Positions 36,689-45,893 of a DNA stretch of 64,000 bases are shown one piece after another (within the stretch, counting starts at the first letter, position 1; each line of letters opens with the position of its first letter). The stretch is from Formosa haliotis (GTDB taxonomy: Bacteria; Bacteroidota; Bacteroidia; Flavobacteriales; Flavobacteriaceae), in NCBI RefSeq assembly GCF_001685485.1, contig NZ_BDEL01000001.1, forward strand, positions 1,981,501 to 2,045,500, in the 5' to 3' direction. Made by a program: the position numbers and the translations under genes. Under the pieces are notes generated by a model. It was not told the DNA's origin and searched no databases. It saw only the letters and a program-made list of their open reading frames with translations.

Positions 36689-37431
36689 ATATTTTTTATC
36701 AATTTAGCAGGGATGCCTCCCACAATAGTTTCCTCCTTAACATCCCTAGTTACAACAGAGCTTGCAGCAATAACAGCTCGTTTACCAATTTTAACACCTG
36801 GTAAAAGAGTGACTCCCGAACCTATCCAAGCTCCGTCTCCTATTTGAATGGGTTTAGAGACAATTGCACCTTTCCATGCTGGTAATTCTTTATTTGTATA
36901 TTCATGATCGTGAGTATACAAAGTACAATTAGGCCCAATTGCAACATCGTTCCCTATTGAGACATCATTTACAAGGTCTAATATAGTCCCATCCCCAATA
37001 TTACAATTATCTCCTATCACTAGTCTTCCATTTCCTTTTTTCTCTCTAGAGAAAATTGCACAGTAATTAGCGATACTGACATTGTTTCCTATAAACCAAT
37101 GATTGGCAATAAACATTTTTGAAAATTCACCTATACTAAAATCATTCCCAATAGTTAAACTGGTATCTTTTTTCAACTTAATTTCACTATTACTGTGAAA
37201 AACACAATTATTGGCTGCAGTCATTTTACTTTTTTTATCAATACCAAAAAGCGAATACTGTTTTAAAGTACTTTCTTTCCCAATCGTTAAAGTTCCCTTG
37301 CCTTCTCTTATAATTGGCAAAAAAACCTTAACATTCTTTCCTATATTTGATTTCTGTAATAAATACAACCAATATATCTTTCTAAAAAAAGACTCTAAGC
37401 TAGTTTTAAATGCGTCTAATAAAATTTTCAT
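36685..37431 (-). CDS. Hexapeptide-repeat O-acyltransferase (copy 2)
   Basis: A 248-residue left-handed beta-helix acyltransferase, paralogue of the protein at 34977-35720. Turns include GTLTIGKESTLKQYSLFG, VSIGNDVAIGPNCTLYT and the catalytic-histidine region THDHEYTNKELPAWKG; the end is VIAASSVVTRDVKEETI and [11 protein letters not shown]. It overlaps its downstream neighbour by 4 bases and its upstream neighbour by 4 bases. Probably acetylates a different sugar or position from copy 1. Confidence 0.85.
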   Translation of the reverse strand: MKILLDAFKTSLESFFRKIYWLYLLQKSNIGKNVKVFLPIIREGKGTLTIGKESTLKQYSLFGIDKKSKMTAANNCVFHSNSEIKLKKDTSLTIGNDFSIGEFSKMFIANHWFIGNNVSIANYCAIFSREKKGNGRLVIGDNCNIGDGTILDLVNDVSIGNDVAIGPNCTLYTHDHEYTNKELPAWKGAIVSKPIQIGDGAWIGSGVTLLPGVKIGKRAVIAASSVVTRDVKEETIVGGIPAKLIKNI

Positions 37432-38312
37432 TTTAATAACACATTATTTACTAAACCAAGATATCCTATTCCATAATATTTTCTCATTTCTTTAAATTTT
37501 GAAAAATTAGAATATTTTATTTGCGACAGTATTAGTTTGGAAATTCTTTTTTCATATACCAAATTTACTTGTTTTTTACAAGTATTATCCAAAGGGCAAG
37601 TTTGTCTGTTTATAAAATCTTGACCAACCATTAATGTTTTTAAAGCATTCATGGGGTTTTTTTTCCTAATAGATGCTTCTTGACCATCAGATAAACGGTA
37701 CCAAACAATACCGTGAGGCATTAATACTAATGAACAATCCAAAGCTAAACGGTGCCATAATTCATAATCACCATAATGTCTAACATTAGCAAAACCTTTT
37801 TTTTCCTCAAACACATCTCTTCTAATTATACTCGATAAAGGAGCCTTATGAAAAATAGATTTTTTATCAATATAATGTCTTTCATAACTCTCTTTAGAAT
37901 TTAATACAAAAGGGAATATGCATTTTTCATCCTGTTCTATTGAACATAAACCAAACCCTGCAGAAGGATATTGTTCCATATAATACACCAACTGTTCCAA
38001 ACCGTAGGGGTATATCATATCGTCGGCATCGACATATTTTAAGTATTTACCTTTAGCATATGAAGCTGCCTTATTTCTGTTTGGATAATCTCCTAAATTC
38101 ATATCATTTAGGTATACTTTAATTCTTTCTTCTTGAGAGGCAAAAGTCTTTGCTATCTGCAAAGAAGTATCATTCGAGCGATCGTCTACAATTATAAGTT
38201 CCCAATTTTTATATGTAGATGCTAAAACACTTTTTATCGCGTCAGCTATATATCTTTCGCGATTATAAACAGTCATCAGCACCGAAACAAGTGGTTCATG
38301 CAAATTTCTCAT
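37428..38312 (-). CDS. Family 2 glycosyltransferase
   Basis: A 294-residue GT-A transferase with VSVLMTVYNRERYIADAIKS, NWELIIVDDRSND, NRNKAASYAKGKYLKYVDADD and a C-terminal half containing YGDYELWHRLALD and WYRLSDGQEASIRK. It overlaps the acyltransferase gene by 4 bases and the upstream GT4 gene by 1 base. Substrate unknown. Confidence 0.87.
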   Translation of the reverse strand: MRNLHEPLVSVLMTVYNRERYIADAIKSVLASTYKNWELIIVDDRSNDTSLQIAKTFASQEERIKVYLNDMNLGDYPNRNKAASYAKGKYLKYVDADDMIYPYGLEQLVYYMEQYPSAGFGLCSIEQDEKCIFPFVLNSKESYERHYIDKKSIFHKAPLSSIIRRDVFEEKKGFANVRHYGDYELWHRLALDCSLVLMPHGIVWYRLSDGQEASIRKKNPMNALKTLMVGQDFINRQTCPLDNTCKKQVNLVYEKRISKLILSQIKYSNFSKFKEMRKYYGIGYLGLVNNVLLK

Positions 38313-39502
38313 TAAAAATTTGGATTAAAATTAAATTTCCTTATAAATTGGACTATTCTATTTGGGATCCATCTTTTATTTAAAATAGGGCCTAAAGGTA
38401 TTTTTGGTACATTATTTAATTTATTTAAATTAACCGAAACTTGTGTAAATGCATCAAAATAATTCTTTGCATTTTTTTCAGGGTTAAACATTTTGTTTGC
38501 TTTAACAATTGCATTTTCTTTCATCTTTTCTAAAATGTCTGGAGAAGTATATAGTTCAATTAATGATTCCGAAAATGCATCAACATTATTAACTTCTACC
38601 AGTATGCCATCTTTATTCTGAGAAACTACTTCCGGAATACCACTCTCTATAGAACTAATAATAGGAACACATCCAGACTTCATAGCCTCTACTAAAACAT
38701 TAGGCAAACCTTCAGATCGTGTTGGAAATAGCAACACGTTATTTCTTTTTAATATCTCAATAACTTCCTCATTATTTTTTTGTCCAAGAAATGTTACATT
38801 TTTATTATTCTGGAACGCTTCTTGCAACCAAAAGTTCAATTCACCGCTACCTACAATATTAAAATGGTATTTAATGTCTTTATCTTCCAGTTTTTCAATA
38901 ATAGAAGGTAATAAGTCAACACCCTTACGCTCTATTAAATTACCGACAAAAACGATTTTAAGAATATTATCTTTAAATTCGACTAATTCATTTTTTACTT
39001 CTGGTACGGGGTAATAAATAAGGTTTACTTTATGCCTGTTGGCCGGCTTTAATCTAAGATTTAACTTATCGTTGATAAATTTACTGTATACAATAAATTT
39101 ATCGATGTAATCCTGAAATATTTCACAATGTCCATAATAAGTCTCAAAGTCACCATGCACTATATAAATTAATGGATTAGAAAGTTTTAATAACACTACC
39201 ATTCGTAATTCTGTAATATCATTAGCAACAATAATTGATTCACTATTTACTGTTTCTCTAATTGTATTTAACGTATGGTATAAGTTATCAAAACCACTTA
39301 AATTAAATCTAACAACATCATCACACCAATCTTCAGATATAGTATTATGATTTTTTTCCTCATACTTATATAATACTAATTTATATTTTAAATTACTTTT
39401 AGGCTTAAATTTTATAATGTTTTTTAATATGGTTGATACTCCTGCAGGAACATCTTTATTAAAAATAACAATCTTTGTTGCTTTAAATTCTTTTATGTCC
39501 AT
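38312..39502 (-). CDS. Glycosyltransferase family 4
   Basis: A 396-residue GT-B transferase. The C-terminal domain is typical: LKIVFVGNLIERKGVDLLPS, FNIVGSGELNFWLQEAF and LFPTRSEGLPNVLVEAMKSG with the E-x7-E glutamates, then CVPIISSIESGIPEVV. Its ATG overlaps the end of the DUF1919 frame by 10 bases. Predicted to add one residue to the EPS repeat. Confidence 0.9.
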   Translation of the reverse strand: MDIKEFKATKIVIFNKDVPAGVSTILKNIIKFKPKSNLKYKLVLYKYEEKNHNTISEDWCDDVVRFNLSGFDNLYHTLNTIRETVNSESIIVANDITELRMVVLLKLSNPLIYIVHGDFETYYGHCEIFQDYIDKFIVYSKFINDKLNLRLKPANRHKVNLIYYPVPEVKNELVEFKDNILKIVFVGNLIERKGVDLLPSIIEKLEDKDIKYHFNIVGSGELNFWLQEAFQNNKNVTFLGQKNNEEVIEILKRNNVLLFPTRSEGLPNVLVEAMKSGCVPIISSIESGIPEVVSQNKDGILVEVNNVDAFSESLIELYTSPDILEKMKENAIVKANKMFNPEKNAKNYFDAFTQVSVNLNKLNNVPKIPLGPILNKRWIPNRIVQFIRKFNFNPNF

Positions 39503-40197
39503 GTAGGAGGATATTTAAAAATTCTATTTTGAATTTTGTTAAACAATGTATTTTTCACAACTCCCGTATTAATAAATTCAGCTACATCAAAGAGATGAAA
39601 TGTTGTATGTAATAAAATCATGTCTTCAGGATTACTAAGCATAATATTACTATTAGGTTTATATTTTTCTTTTGAGAACGAGATTGCATCCAGATGCTTT
39701 AGTTTATGAAATAATAATATATCTGAAATTAAAGGAAAATCCCTATCATCATGTTTAAAATAAAGTCTATAATTACTATTTAACATTCTTTCTTTCCTTC
39801 TATCCCACTTATTTTTAGCCTCTTCCTCACTTTTATAATGTAAGAAATGAATTTCGACATCATCTAAAACTCCTATTGGATAATGAATATTTTCAATTGG
39901 ATACATTGAAGATTCCTGAAAAGTCATTTCTTCCCGCATGTAGAAGTCAAAATTTTGGAGTAATTTTATGTAACATGGAGAATTAATAAAAAGACCTATA
40001 AAAGGCGTATTATAAGGTAAATCTAAAGCTTTATAAATCGCCCCTCCCCAACAATTGTTGGAAATAATTGCAAAATTGTTGTTTCTTATTCTTGATTTCA
40101 ATATTCTATTTAAAACAACTCTATTAACATTTTCCCTTCTTAATTTTATGGCCTGGATTAGTTTTTTAATGCTGGTTTCAAAAATAATTTTATTCAA
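39493..40197 (-). CDS. DUF1919 protein, probably the C-terminal part of a larger broken gene
   Basis: A 234-residue reading beginning at TTG. The DUF1919 domain is clear from about residue 50: NNFAIISNNCWGGAIYKALD, PYNTPFIGLFINSPCYIKLL, VLDDVEIHFLHYKSEEEA and WDRRKERM. DUF1919 proteins are common in polysaccharide clusters and are thought to be glycosyltransferase-like. There is no ATG before the domain, and the same frame is open for another 57 codons upstream, back to a homopolymer in the preceding glycosyltransferase gene. It may therefore be the tail of a 501-residue glycosyltransferase-DUF1919 protein. Confidence 0.65.
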   Translation of the reverse strand: MNKIIFETSIKKLIQAIKLRRENVNRVVLNRILKSRIRNNNFAIISNNCWGGAIYKALDLPYNTPFIGLFINSPCYIKLLQNFDFYMREEMTFQESSMYPIENIHYPIGVLDDVEIHFLHYKSEEEAKNKWDRRKERMLNSNYRLYFKHDDRDFPLISDILLFHKLKHLDAISFSKEKYKPNSNIMLSNPEDMILLHTTFHLFDVAEFINTGVVKNTLFNKIQNRIFKYPPTWT

Positions 40198-40349
40198 AAT
40201 TCCGAAATAAAATTTGTTTCCATTACTTACTAATTTAAAATAGAGTTTAAAAAGTTCTTTTTGGTTTATTTTATTTATTAATAAGAAATTAATGTGCCAG
40301 ACACTTCCTGCTATTTCAATCTCTTTTTCTTCCTCTTTATTAATTTTAG

Positions 40350-40997
40350 TTAAAAAAACAGGTAATTCTTTTTCTTATGCCATTTACACGATTCCTGGTA
40401 CCATATATCATCGAAACTTCCGTGAGATAAGTGTTGCACTTTTATATTTTTGGGTACTATTATTTTGTAATTATTTTTTTTTATTTGATAAGAATAATCT
40501 ATGTCATACATATGAAAACCTTTTAATTGATCGCTAAAAGGTATCTTTTGCCAAATTTCTTTACGTGTAGCCAAGAACATCCCATCAACTACAACGACTT
40601 CCTGATTCTCTAGATATGTATTTTTATTTCGGTTCTTTTCATCAAAAAAAGCATTACTCCTATAGTATTTTGAGGGTAATGCTACCCATGGTGTTGGTTC
40701 GGCAGATTTATAAATGGCCCCTGCCATTCCGATTAAGCCAACATCTTTATTATCTAAAAGTGTTATTAACTCAGAACCCCAATTATTTGAGTGAAAAAGA
40801 ATATCTTCATGTATAAACAATAAATTATTATAAATAGCTTTCTTAGCACACAAGTTATATACTTGGCATATACCTAAAGATTCTACTCTATTATCAAAAG
40901 CAATTATTTCATATTTAATACCAATTGTTTTATTTATATTATTTTTTACTTGAGATAATAAATCTGGCTTTACTGAACAAATTATGATTGAAAGCAT
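40350..40997 (-). CDS. StrF-type family 2 glycosyltransferase, C-terminus lost by frameshift
   Basis: A 215-residue frame with the Glyco_tranf_2_5 (StrF-like) features IICSVKPDLLSQVKNNINKT, YEIIAFDNRVESLGICQVYN, LFIHEDILFHSNNWG, VVVDGMFLATRKEIW and FHMYDIDYSYQIKKNNYKI. It ends abruptly at WHKKKNYLFF. One extra A in the A5 run at 40369-40373 would continue it as ELPVFLTKINKEEEKEIEIA and on into the DUF1919 frame without a stop, giving a 39493-40997 gene of 501 residues. Relatives of this family normally extend well past the LP motif. Confidence 0.75.
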   Translation of the reverse strand: MLSIIICSVKPDLLSQVKNNINKTIGIKYEIIAFDNRVESLGICQVYNLCAKKAIYNNLLFIHEDILFHSNNWGSELITLLDNKDVGLIGMAGAIYKSAEPTPWVALPSKYYRSNAFFDEKNRNKNTYLENQEVVVVDGMFLATRKEIWQKIPFSDQLKGFHMYDIDYSYQIKKNNYKIIVPKNIKVQHLSHGSFDDIWYQESCKWHKKKNYLFF

Positions 40998-41001
40998 ACT
41001 A

Positions 41002-41973
41002 TCATCTTTTAAGTGTGTTAAAAAATTCTACTAAAGCGTACTCTGTTTTACTTCTACTATAAGATTCAGATGTATGCCGTGCATTTTTTTGCATTTCATA
41101 AATTAAATCTCCATTAGTTGAAATCTGGTCTATAAATTGGTTTAATTTTTCGACTAAAAGATATGGCTCATTATTTTGAAAAGAAAAACAATTTTCACCA
41201 TCCCTTATAAAGTCTCGAGATCCATAACCTTCATAAGTATAAACAATACAGCCTGACGCCATTGCTTCAACTATTGAAGCATTCAAAGATTCAAAAGTAT
41301 TTAGCGCTATAAAAAATTTTGACTCCTTAAAAACATCAGAAACTTCTTTATGCGTATACCCCTTTAGTTCAACAATCTCCCATTTTTTTCGTTCAAAAAA
41401 ATTCAGTTTCTTCCCATATCTACGATTCAATAAACTATATACAATTTTATAATCGATTTGATCAAATTTGGGAAACATTACAATCTTATTTTTTTTATGA
41501 TCAAACCCCATTTTTGTTTCTTCCACTTTAAAATTTTCTAAAATAAAAGGAGGTATCATAACTTCAGGTAAATCAATATATTTCTCTATAACACCACTCA
41601 TATGTGGCATGATAGAAAATACATAATCAAATCCTAAACTTTTGTGTGTTTCATTCTTAGGTAAATTATTAAAAACATAACCTAAATTTTGAATGAATAA
41701 GATCTTTATACAATTAAGTTTCTTTAAAGATTTAAAATCAACACTGACTTCTGGAACAACTAAAACATCTTGTTTCTCTAATTTAACAGATTTAAAGTCT
41801 TTACGTGTAATTGAGGGTACATCAAAATCTAACCATTCATATGTGGTTTTTTCATCTCTAATAATAGCGGAAGCATTAAAACCGTTTTCGTTTAAAATGG
41901 AAATGTGATGCATAACAATACCAATCCCCCAACTTGGCTTGTCATGATATGGTATATAATAATAAATTCTCAT
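41002..41973 (-). CDS. Glycosyltransferase family 4-like
   Basis: A 323-residue GT-B protein: N-terminal half with IGIVMHHISILNENGFNASA and FIQNLGYVFNN, C-terminal half with KNKIVMFPKFDQIDYKIV and FFIALNTFESLNASIVEAMA followed by SGCIVYTYEG, which is the donor-binding E-x7-E region in a slightly divergent form. Its ATG overlaps the restored stop of the upstream glycosyltransferase gene as ATGA. Substrate unknown. Confidence 0.8.
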   Translation of the reverse strand: MRIYYYIPYHDKPSWGIGIVMHHISILNENGFNASAIIRDEKTTYEWLDFDVPSITRKDFKSVKLEKQDVLVVPEVSVDFKSLKKLNCIKILFIQNLGYVFNNLPKNETHKSLGFDYVFSIMPHMSGVIEKYIDLPEVMIPPFILENFKVEETKMGFDHKKNKIVMFPKFDQIDYKIVYSLLNRRYGKKLNFFERKKWEIVELKGYTHKEVSDVFKESKFFIALNTFESLNASIVEAMASGCIVYTYEGYGSRDFIRDGENCFSFQNNEPYLLVEKLNQFIDQISTNGDLIYEMQKNARHTSESYSRSKTEYALVEFFNTLKR

Positions 41974-42823
41974 GTTTTATTTGTTTTTAAGAAGGTACTA
42001 ATTTTATTTTTTATATCAATTCCTTTTAAAGCAAATAGCATAAGTCTACTATTCATTATCCCTTCATATTTGGATTTCCAAAAGTTCATTTCTCTTTTTA
42101 AATTACCTAAAGCATTCCAAACTTCAATTGGGTATATTTCAGCCTTTATTTCATTTAATTCTTTTTCTTTTTTTCTAAAAAGGCTTTATGTCCACTTATT
42201 CCTTCTCTATTAAAAACAGTTACAAATTTATCTATATGTTGATACGATAAATTACGTAACAAAACTCCTTTAGCATAAAAGTCCCAATCACTTAATATTT
42301 TAAGATCCTGTCTATAGCCTCTAAATTCTTTTAAAATATCTGTTTTTGTAAAAATAGCTTGATGAGCCAAAAAACCTGTGCTAAAAAACTCCAAATTTAA
42401 TTCATTTGGGTATAAATATTCTTTTCTTTTTCCTTCATTATCCTCTGCTATCATGTTTCCATAAACAAAATCATTTTTAGACATATTTAGTGAAAAAACT
42501 TCAAGAATTTCTTTATTAAAGAAACAATCTCCACTATTCATGAAAATACAATACTCACCATTGGCCATAGTAATACCCTTATTCATAGCATTGTAAATCC
42601 CATCATCAGTTTCACTCACCCAATAATTAATTCTATCATTATTTAACTCGATTAACTCTTTACTACCATCTGTAGATCCTCCATCAATAACAATATACTC
42701 GAAATTCTCATAAGATTGATCAAATACGGATTCAAAAGTTTTCTTTAAACCTTCGCAGTCATTATAGTTAATTGTTATTACCGTAATAGGCCAGTTTTTC
42801 GTTTTATTATTTTTTTTCAACAT
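41970..42823 (-). pseudogene. Family 2 glycosyltransferase (WcaE-like) with a late frameshift
   Basis: The main frame (42155-42823, 222 residues) has ITVITINYNDCEGLKKTFES, VIDGGSTDGSKELIE, DDGIYNAMNKGITMANGEY and MNSGD, then LAHQAIFTKTDIL and LSDWDFYAKG, and ends at FLEKKKKN. One missing A in the runs at 42162-42174 shifts the frame. Restored, it continues ELNEIKAEIYPIEVWNALGN ... GIMNSRLMLFALKG ... FLKTNKT to a TGA at 41970. That stop overlaps the next ATG as ATGA, strong evidence that the restored 284-residue reading is the original. The catalytic domain is complete in either reading. Confidence 0.8.
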
Positions 42824-43516
42824 TTATAACCGTTCTCTATCCCAATTAATATTTATTTTTAAAACCTTTGCTGGAGCACCACCAATCAAAACATTTTTAT
42901 TAAAGTGCTTAGTTACTATAGATCTTGTTGCTACAACTGAATCTTCAGACAAGATGCTTCCTTTTAATATAGATACATGTGAAGCAACCCAAACATGATT
43001 ACCTATAAACACATCCTGAGCATAGTTTAAGCGTTGTTTAGTCAAATTATCAAGAATAGAATGAGAATCCCCTGTTCTTATATCAATATCACTAGCAAAC
43101 ATACAATTTTCTCCAATGCTAATTTTTGATTTGTTTTCTGTTGCCGCAATATGCACATTTTCAAAAGTTGTATTACTACCTATATTTATACTACAATTAT
43201 TATCTTCAATCCAAAACTCTCCGCTTTTATTTAAACGTACATTTTTAGATACATGAATAGTATTGTTATCTCCTTTTATATAAACTAATAATTGATGGAA
43301 AGAACATTCCTCCTCAAAAACAATCTGATTATTATTACCTTTAATTCTTAATATTGAATTTTTAAATTTCGTTCTATTAACATTAATCTGATTACCCTCC
43401 CCATTAATATTTTCTTGTAAATATGGGTAAGATTTTTTTGATAAAAAAGGTAACATTTTATAAATTAATCGGTTAATCATTGTATATTTTATTTCCCATT
43501 CTAAATATTTCGACAT
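42824..43516 (-). CDS. Hexapeptide-repeat acyltransferase
   Basis: A 230-residue left-handed beta-helix protein, with repeats from about residue 35 (INVNRTKFKNSILRIKGNNN) to 215, including CSINIGSNTTFENVHIAAT, the catalytic region IRTGDSHSILDN, HVWVASHVSILKGSIL and the ending VLIGGAPAKVLKININW. A predicted O-acetyltransferase of the EPS repeat. It abuts the family 2 glycosyltransferase gene downstream. A 73-base gap separates it from the fused gene upstream. Confidence 0.83.
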   Translation of the reverse strand: MSKYLEWEIKYTMINRLIYKMLPFLSKKSYPYLQENINGEGNQINVNRTKFKNSILRIKGNNNQIVFEEECSFHQLLVYIKGDNNTIHVSKNVRLNKSGEFWIEDNNCSINIGSNTTFENVHIAATENKSKISIGENCMFASDIDIRTGDSHSILDNLTKQRLNYAQDVFIGNHVWVASHVSILKGSILSEDSVVATRSIVTKHFNKNVLIGGAPAKVLKININWDRERL

Positions 43517-43589
43517 ACCAGATTCATAATTATTATTAATAATCTCCTATTAATTGGATTAAACAATTGTTAGGTAAAAAATTAATAAT

Positions 43590-45140
43590 CTAGTTTATTT
43601 TAAGTTCTGAAATTAAATTATCAATATTCCAGAAATTTTTCTCAATTATACCTAATTGATCATCTGGCAAATCCCACCATTTCAATCTTTGCAACTCACG
43701 AATAGTTTGATCTGAAAAACGATATTTTATCACTTTTATTGGACTTCCCACAGCAATTGCATAGGGAGGTATATCCTTACTCACCACAGAACCAGCCCCT
43801 ATAATCGCACCGTCTCCTATTTTTACTCCATCTAATATTGTTACATTCATTCCTATTAATACATCATTCCCTATAAAAATAGTTTCACGCTCATTGATTT
43901 TATCCCTATCACATAAAGTCATTCCGTTTTGTTTCATTGTTGAATAAAACATTGGGGCTGTAGAAACCCCCTTTGTGGGATGAATGCCATAACCACAAAC
44001 TAAATTGGGACCGATAGAACAAAACTTTCCAATAATGGCATTACTAATAAGACTATTTTGAGCCAAATATGTATAATCCCCGACAAGTACTTCGGATAAA
44101 GCATAAGGAGGATAAATCTTAGTCTTAATTCCTAAATACGTATTATGTTTACCAGAAAAAGGCTGTTGCTGTTTATTCAATTGATGTCTTACTTCTGGAA
44201 AAAATTTAAAGAAAAGTTTGTCAATTAATTTTTTGAATTTTAATTTACGTTTTAAAATTTCAAAATTTGATGGTTGTAATTCATTCTTGATACCATAAAA
44301 CTGTTTGATAATTTCTTCAGCATCTTTATTTTCTAAAAAAGTAATATCTTTAACTTTTATATTATCTGAAAGTCTAAATTGTTTAAATTTGTCTGTTGAT
44401 CCATTATGAACTCCTGTATTATCAAAACCAATATTCTCAACTAGTGAAATACTAGGATATAACGTATACCCTTTCTTCATTAAAACACTAATATGCCATT
44501 TAATAAACCAAGTATTCATTCTTCCCAATTTATTTAATTTTAATTGAGATCCTAAAAAATCACCTCCAAATTTATTTATCAATTGCCAATTATCACCTTG
44601 GGTAGCAAATTTTAATAATTTATCTGTATCCTTTTGAAAGTATTTCCATGCTCTATCCCAAGTAGCCCAGCCCCAACATAAAGGAACATTAAAAAAGAAA
44701 GTTTCTGGTAAATTCATTTTATGAGGGTACATAAACCCTGAAATATGCATTACCTCATCCTCATTTTCATAAAAATTTAACGCATCATTCATATATTGTA
44801 AAAATCCTGGAGAAGTTACAATATCATCTTCCAAAACGATTACTTTGCCATATTTCGTTACAATATCAGATACTCCAAAAATAATTGACTCTGCTAAACC
44901 TTTATTTGTATCAGATTCAATAACATTGACCGTTCCACACCACTGTTTTTGTTTTAAAACAGCTCTAGTTTCTTTTATTTTATTTAAGTCTGTAGTTGAT
45001 GCATCTGATTTAGGTCCATCCGCAAAAATGTAAAGTATAGATTGATCAGCTAAAGCATTTTTAGAAAGTGCTTCTAAAGTTTTTAGAGTATGATCTGCAC
45101 GATTGTATACGAAAAGAATAATTGGAGCTATTTTTTTCAT
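43590..45140 (-). CDS. Glycosyltransferase-acetyltransferase fusion protein
   Basis: A 516-residue two-domain protein. Residues 1 to about 290 form a family 2/GNT-I-like glycosyltransferase ([54 protein letters not shown]). Residues from about 340 form a CatB-type hexapeptide acetyltransferase: [20 protein letters not shown] followed by GIHPTKG, then [38 protein letters not shown] and [12 protein letters not shown]. The linker is lysine-rich. The fusion suggests that sugar transfer and acetylation are coupled. The frame is uninterrupted, so this is not a sequencing join. Confidence 0.88.
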   Translation of the reverse strand: MKKIAPIILFVYNRADHTLKTLEALSKNALADQSILYIFADGPKSDASTTDLNKIKETRAVLKQKQWCGTVNVIESDTNKGLAESIIFGVSDIVTKYGKVIVLEDDIVTSPGFLQYMNDALNFYENEDEVMHISGFMYPHKMNLPETFFFNVPLCWGWATWDRAWKYFQKDTDKLLKFATQGDNWQLINKFGGDFLGSQLKLNKLGRMNTWFIKWHISVLMKKGYTLYPSISLVENIGFDNTGVHNGSTDKFKQFRLSDNIKVKDITFLENKDAEEIIKQFYGIKNELQPSNFEILKRKLKFKKLIDKLFFKFFPEVRHQLNKQQQPFSGKHNTYLGIKTKIYPPYALSEVLVGDYTYLAQNSLISNAIIGKFCSIGPNLVCGYGIHPTKGVSTAPMFYSTMKQNGMTLCDRDKINERETIFIGNDVLIGMNVTILDGVKIGDGAIIGAGSVVSKDIPPYAIAVGSPIKVIKYRFSDQTIRELQRLKWWDLPDDQLGIIEKNFWNIDNLISELKIN

Positions 45141-45150
45141 TTAAACAAGA

Positions 45151-45885
45151 TTACCATTCTTGATTTTTTTCATAACCAAACTGAATCAATAAATCATTAG
45201 CTTTATCTTTAAAGACTGCCTTTTCTTCATCTGAAATTTCATTTATCCACCTTACTGTAGATGCCTGAAGAGGTCTATTGATTTGAGTATTTCGATATTG
45301 AGTATGATCATCATATTCTTTATTCGTTCTATTATTTTTAAAAAACTCTCGTTCTTCCTTATGATAATTCATTATTTCAGGATAAGGTTTAAGATTTAAA
45401 AAATTTAACACCTCTTCTATAATTGGATATCCTTTGAGTGTAAGTTCTTCCAATTTTACCATAAAAATATTTTCACTAAAATTTGAATTCAACCAAAGGT
45501 TGTTATCATTTACCCATCGATTAACACCTCCTAAGTAATCACCATTCCGCTTCTTTAAAGAGGATGCTACGTCCCTTCCATCTCTTACCATTACTATAAA
45601 CTTTGCTTTAGGAAAAACCTTAATAATATCTGTTATTTTAGATACATGTTTTGGTGTTTTTTCTAATAATCGCTTATTACCAGCATCATTAAAATATTTT
45701 TTAATCAAATTATAGTTGAAAGGTTTATCTAAAAATAAAAATGTTTCATTAGGTATCCCATAAACCTCTGGATGAAAGGATAAAATTGATAACATAATCG
45801 AAGTCCCACTGTGCCCACAACCTATAATAAAAATAGGTTCTTTACTACCATACCTTAACTTTGTAATAATTTTTTTTAATTCCAT
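45151..45885 (-). CDS. PAPS-dependent sulfotransferase
   Basis: A 244-residue sulfotransferase-family protein. The 5'-phosphosulfate loop is IFIIGCGHSGTSIMLSILS near residue 20, and the 3'-phosphate-binding region is FIVMVRDGRDVASSLKKRNG near residue 97. The C-terminal half includes ASTVRWINEISDEEKAVF. The start is set at MELKKII (45885), just after the stop of the wzt-like gene at 45894; an upstream in-frame start at 45915 would overlap that gene. Placed in an EPS operon it predicts sulfate esters on the polysaccharide, common in marine bacteria. Confidence 0.85.
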   Translation of the reverse strand: MELKKIITKLRYGSKEPIFIIGCGHSGTSIMLSILSFHPEVYGIPNETFLFLDKPFNYNLIKKYFNDAGNKRLLEKTPKHVSKITDIIKVFPKAKFIVMVRDGRDVASSLKKRNGDYLGGVNRWVNDNNLWLNSNFSENIFMVKLEELTLKGYPIIEEVLNFLNLKPYPEIMNYHKEEREFFKNNRTNKEYDDHTQYRNTQINRPLQASTVRWINEISDEEKAVFKDKANDLLIQFGYEKNQEW

Positions 45886-45893
45886 ATATATTA

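Noticed and set aside
40292..40537. Plus-strand 81-residue ORF
   Set aside because: It lies opposite the end of the StrF-type glycosyltransferase and the open linker frame, with no recognisable domain or promoter.
40369..42174. Programmed -1 frameshifting in the glycosyltransferase genes
   Set aside because: Both sites share AAGAAAAAGAATTA, but the simple loss of one A explains them, no stimulatory hairpin is visible, and other genes nearby have the same kind of deletion at unrelated runs.
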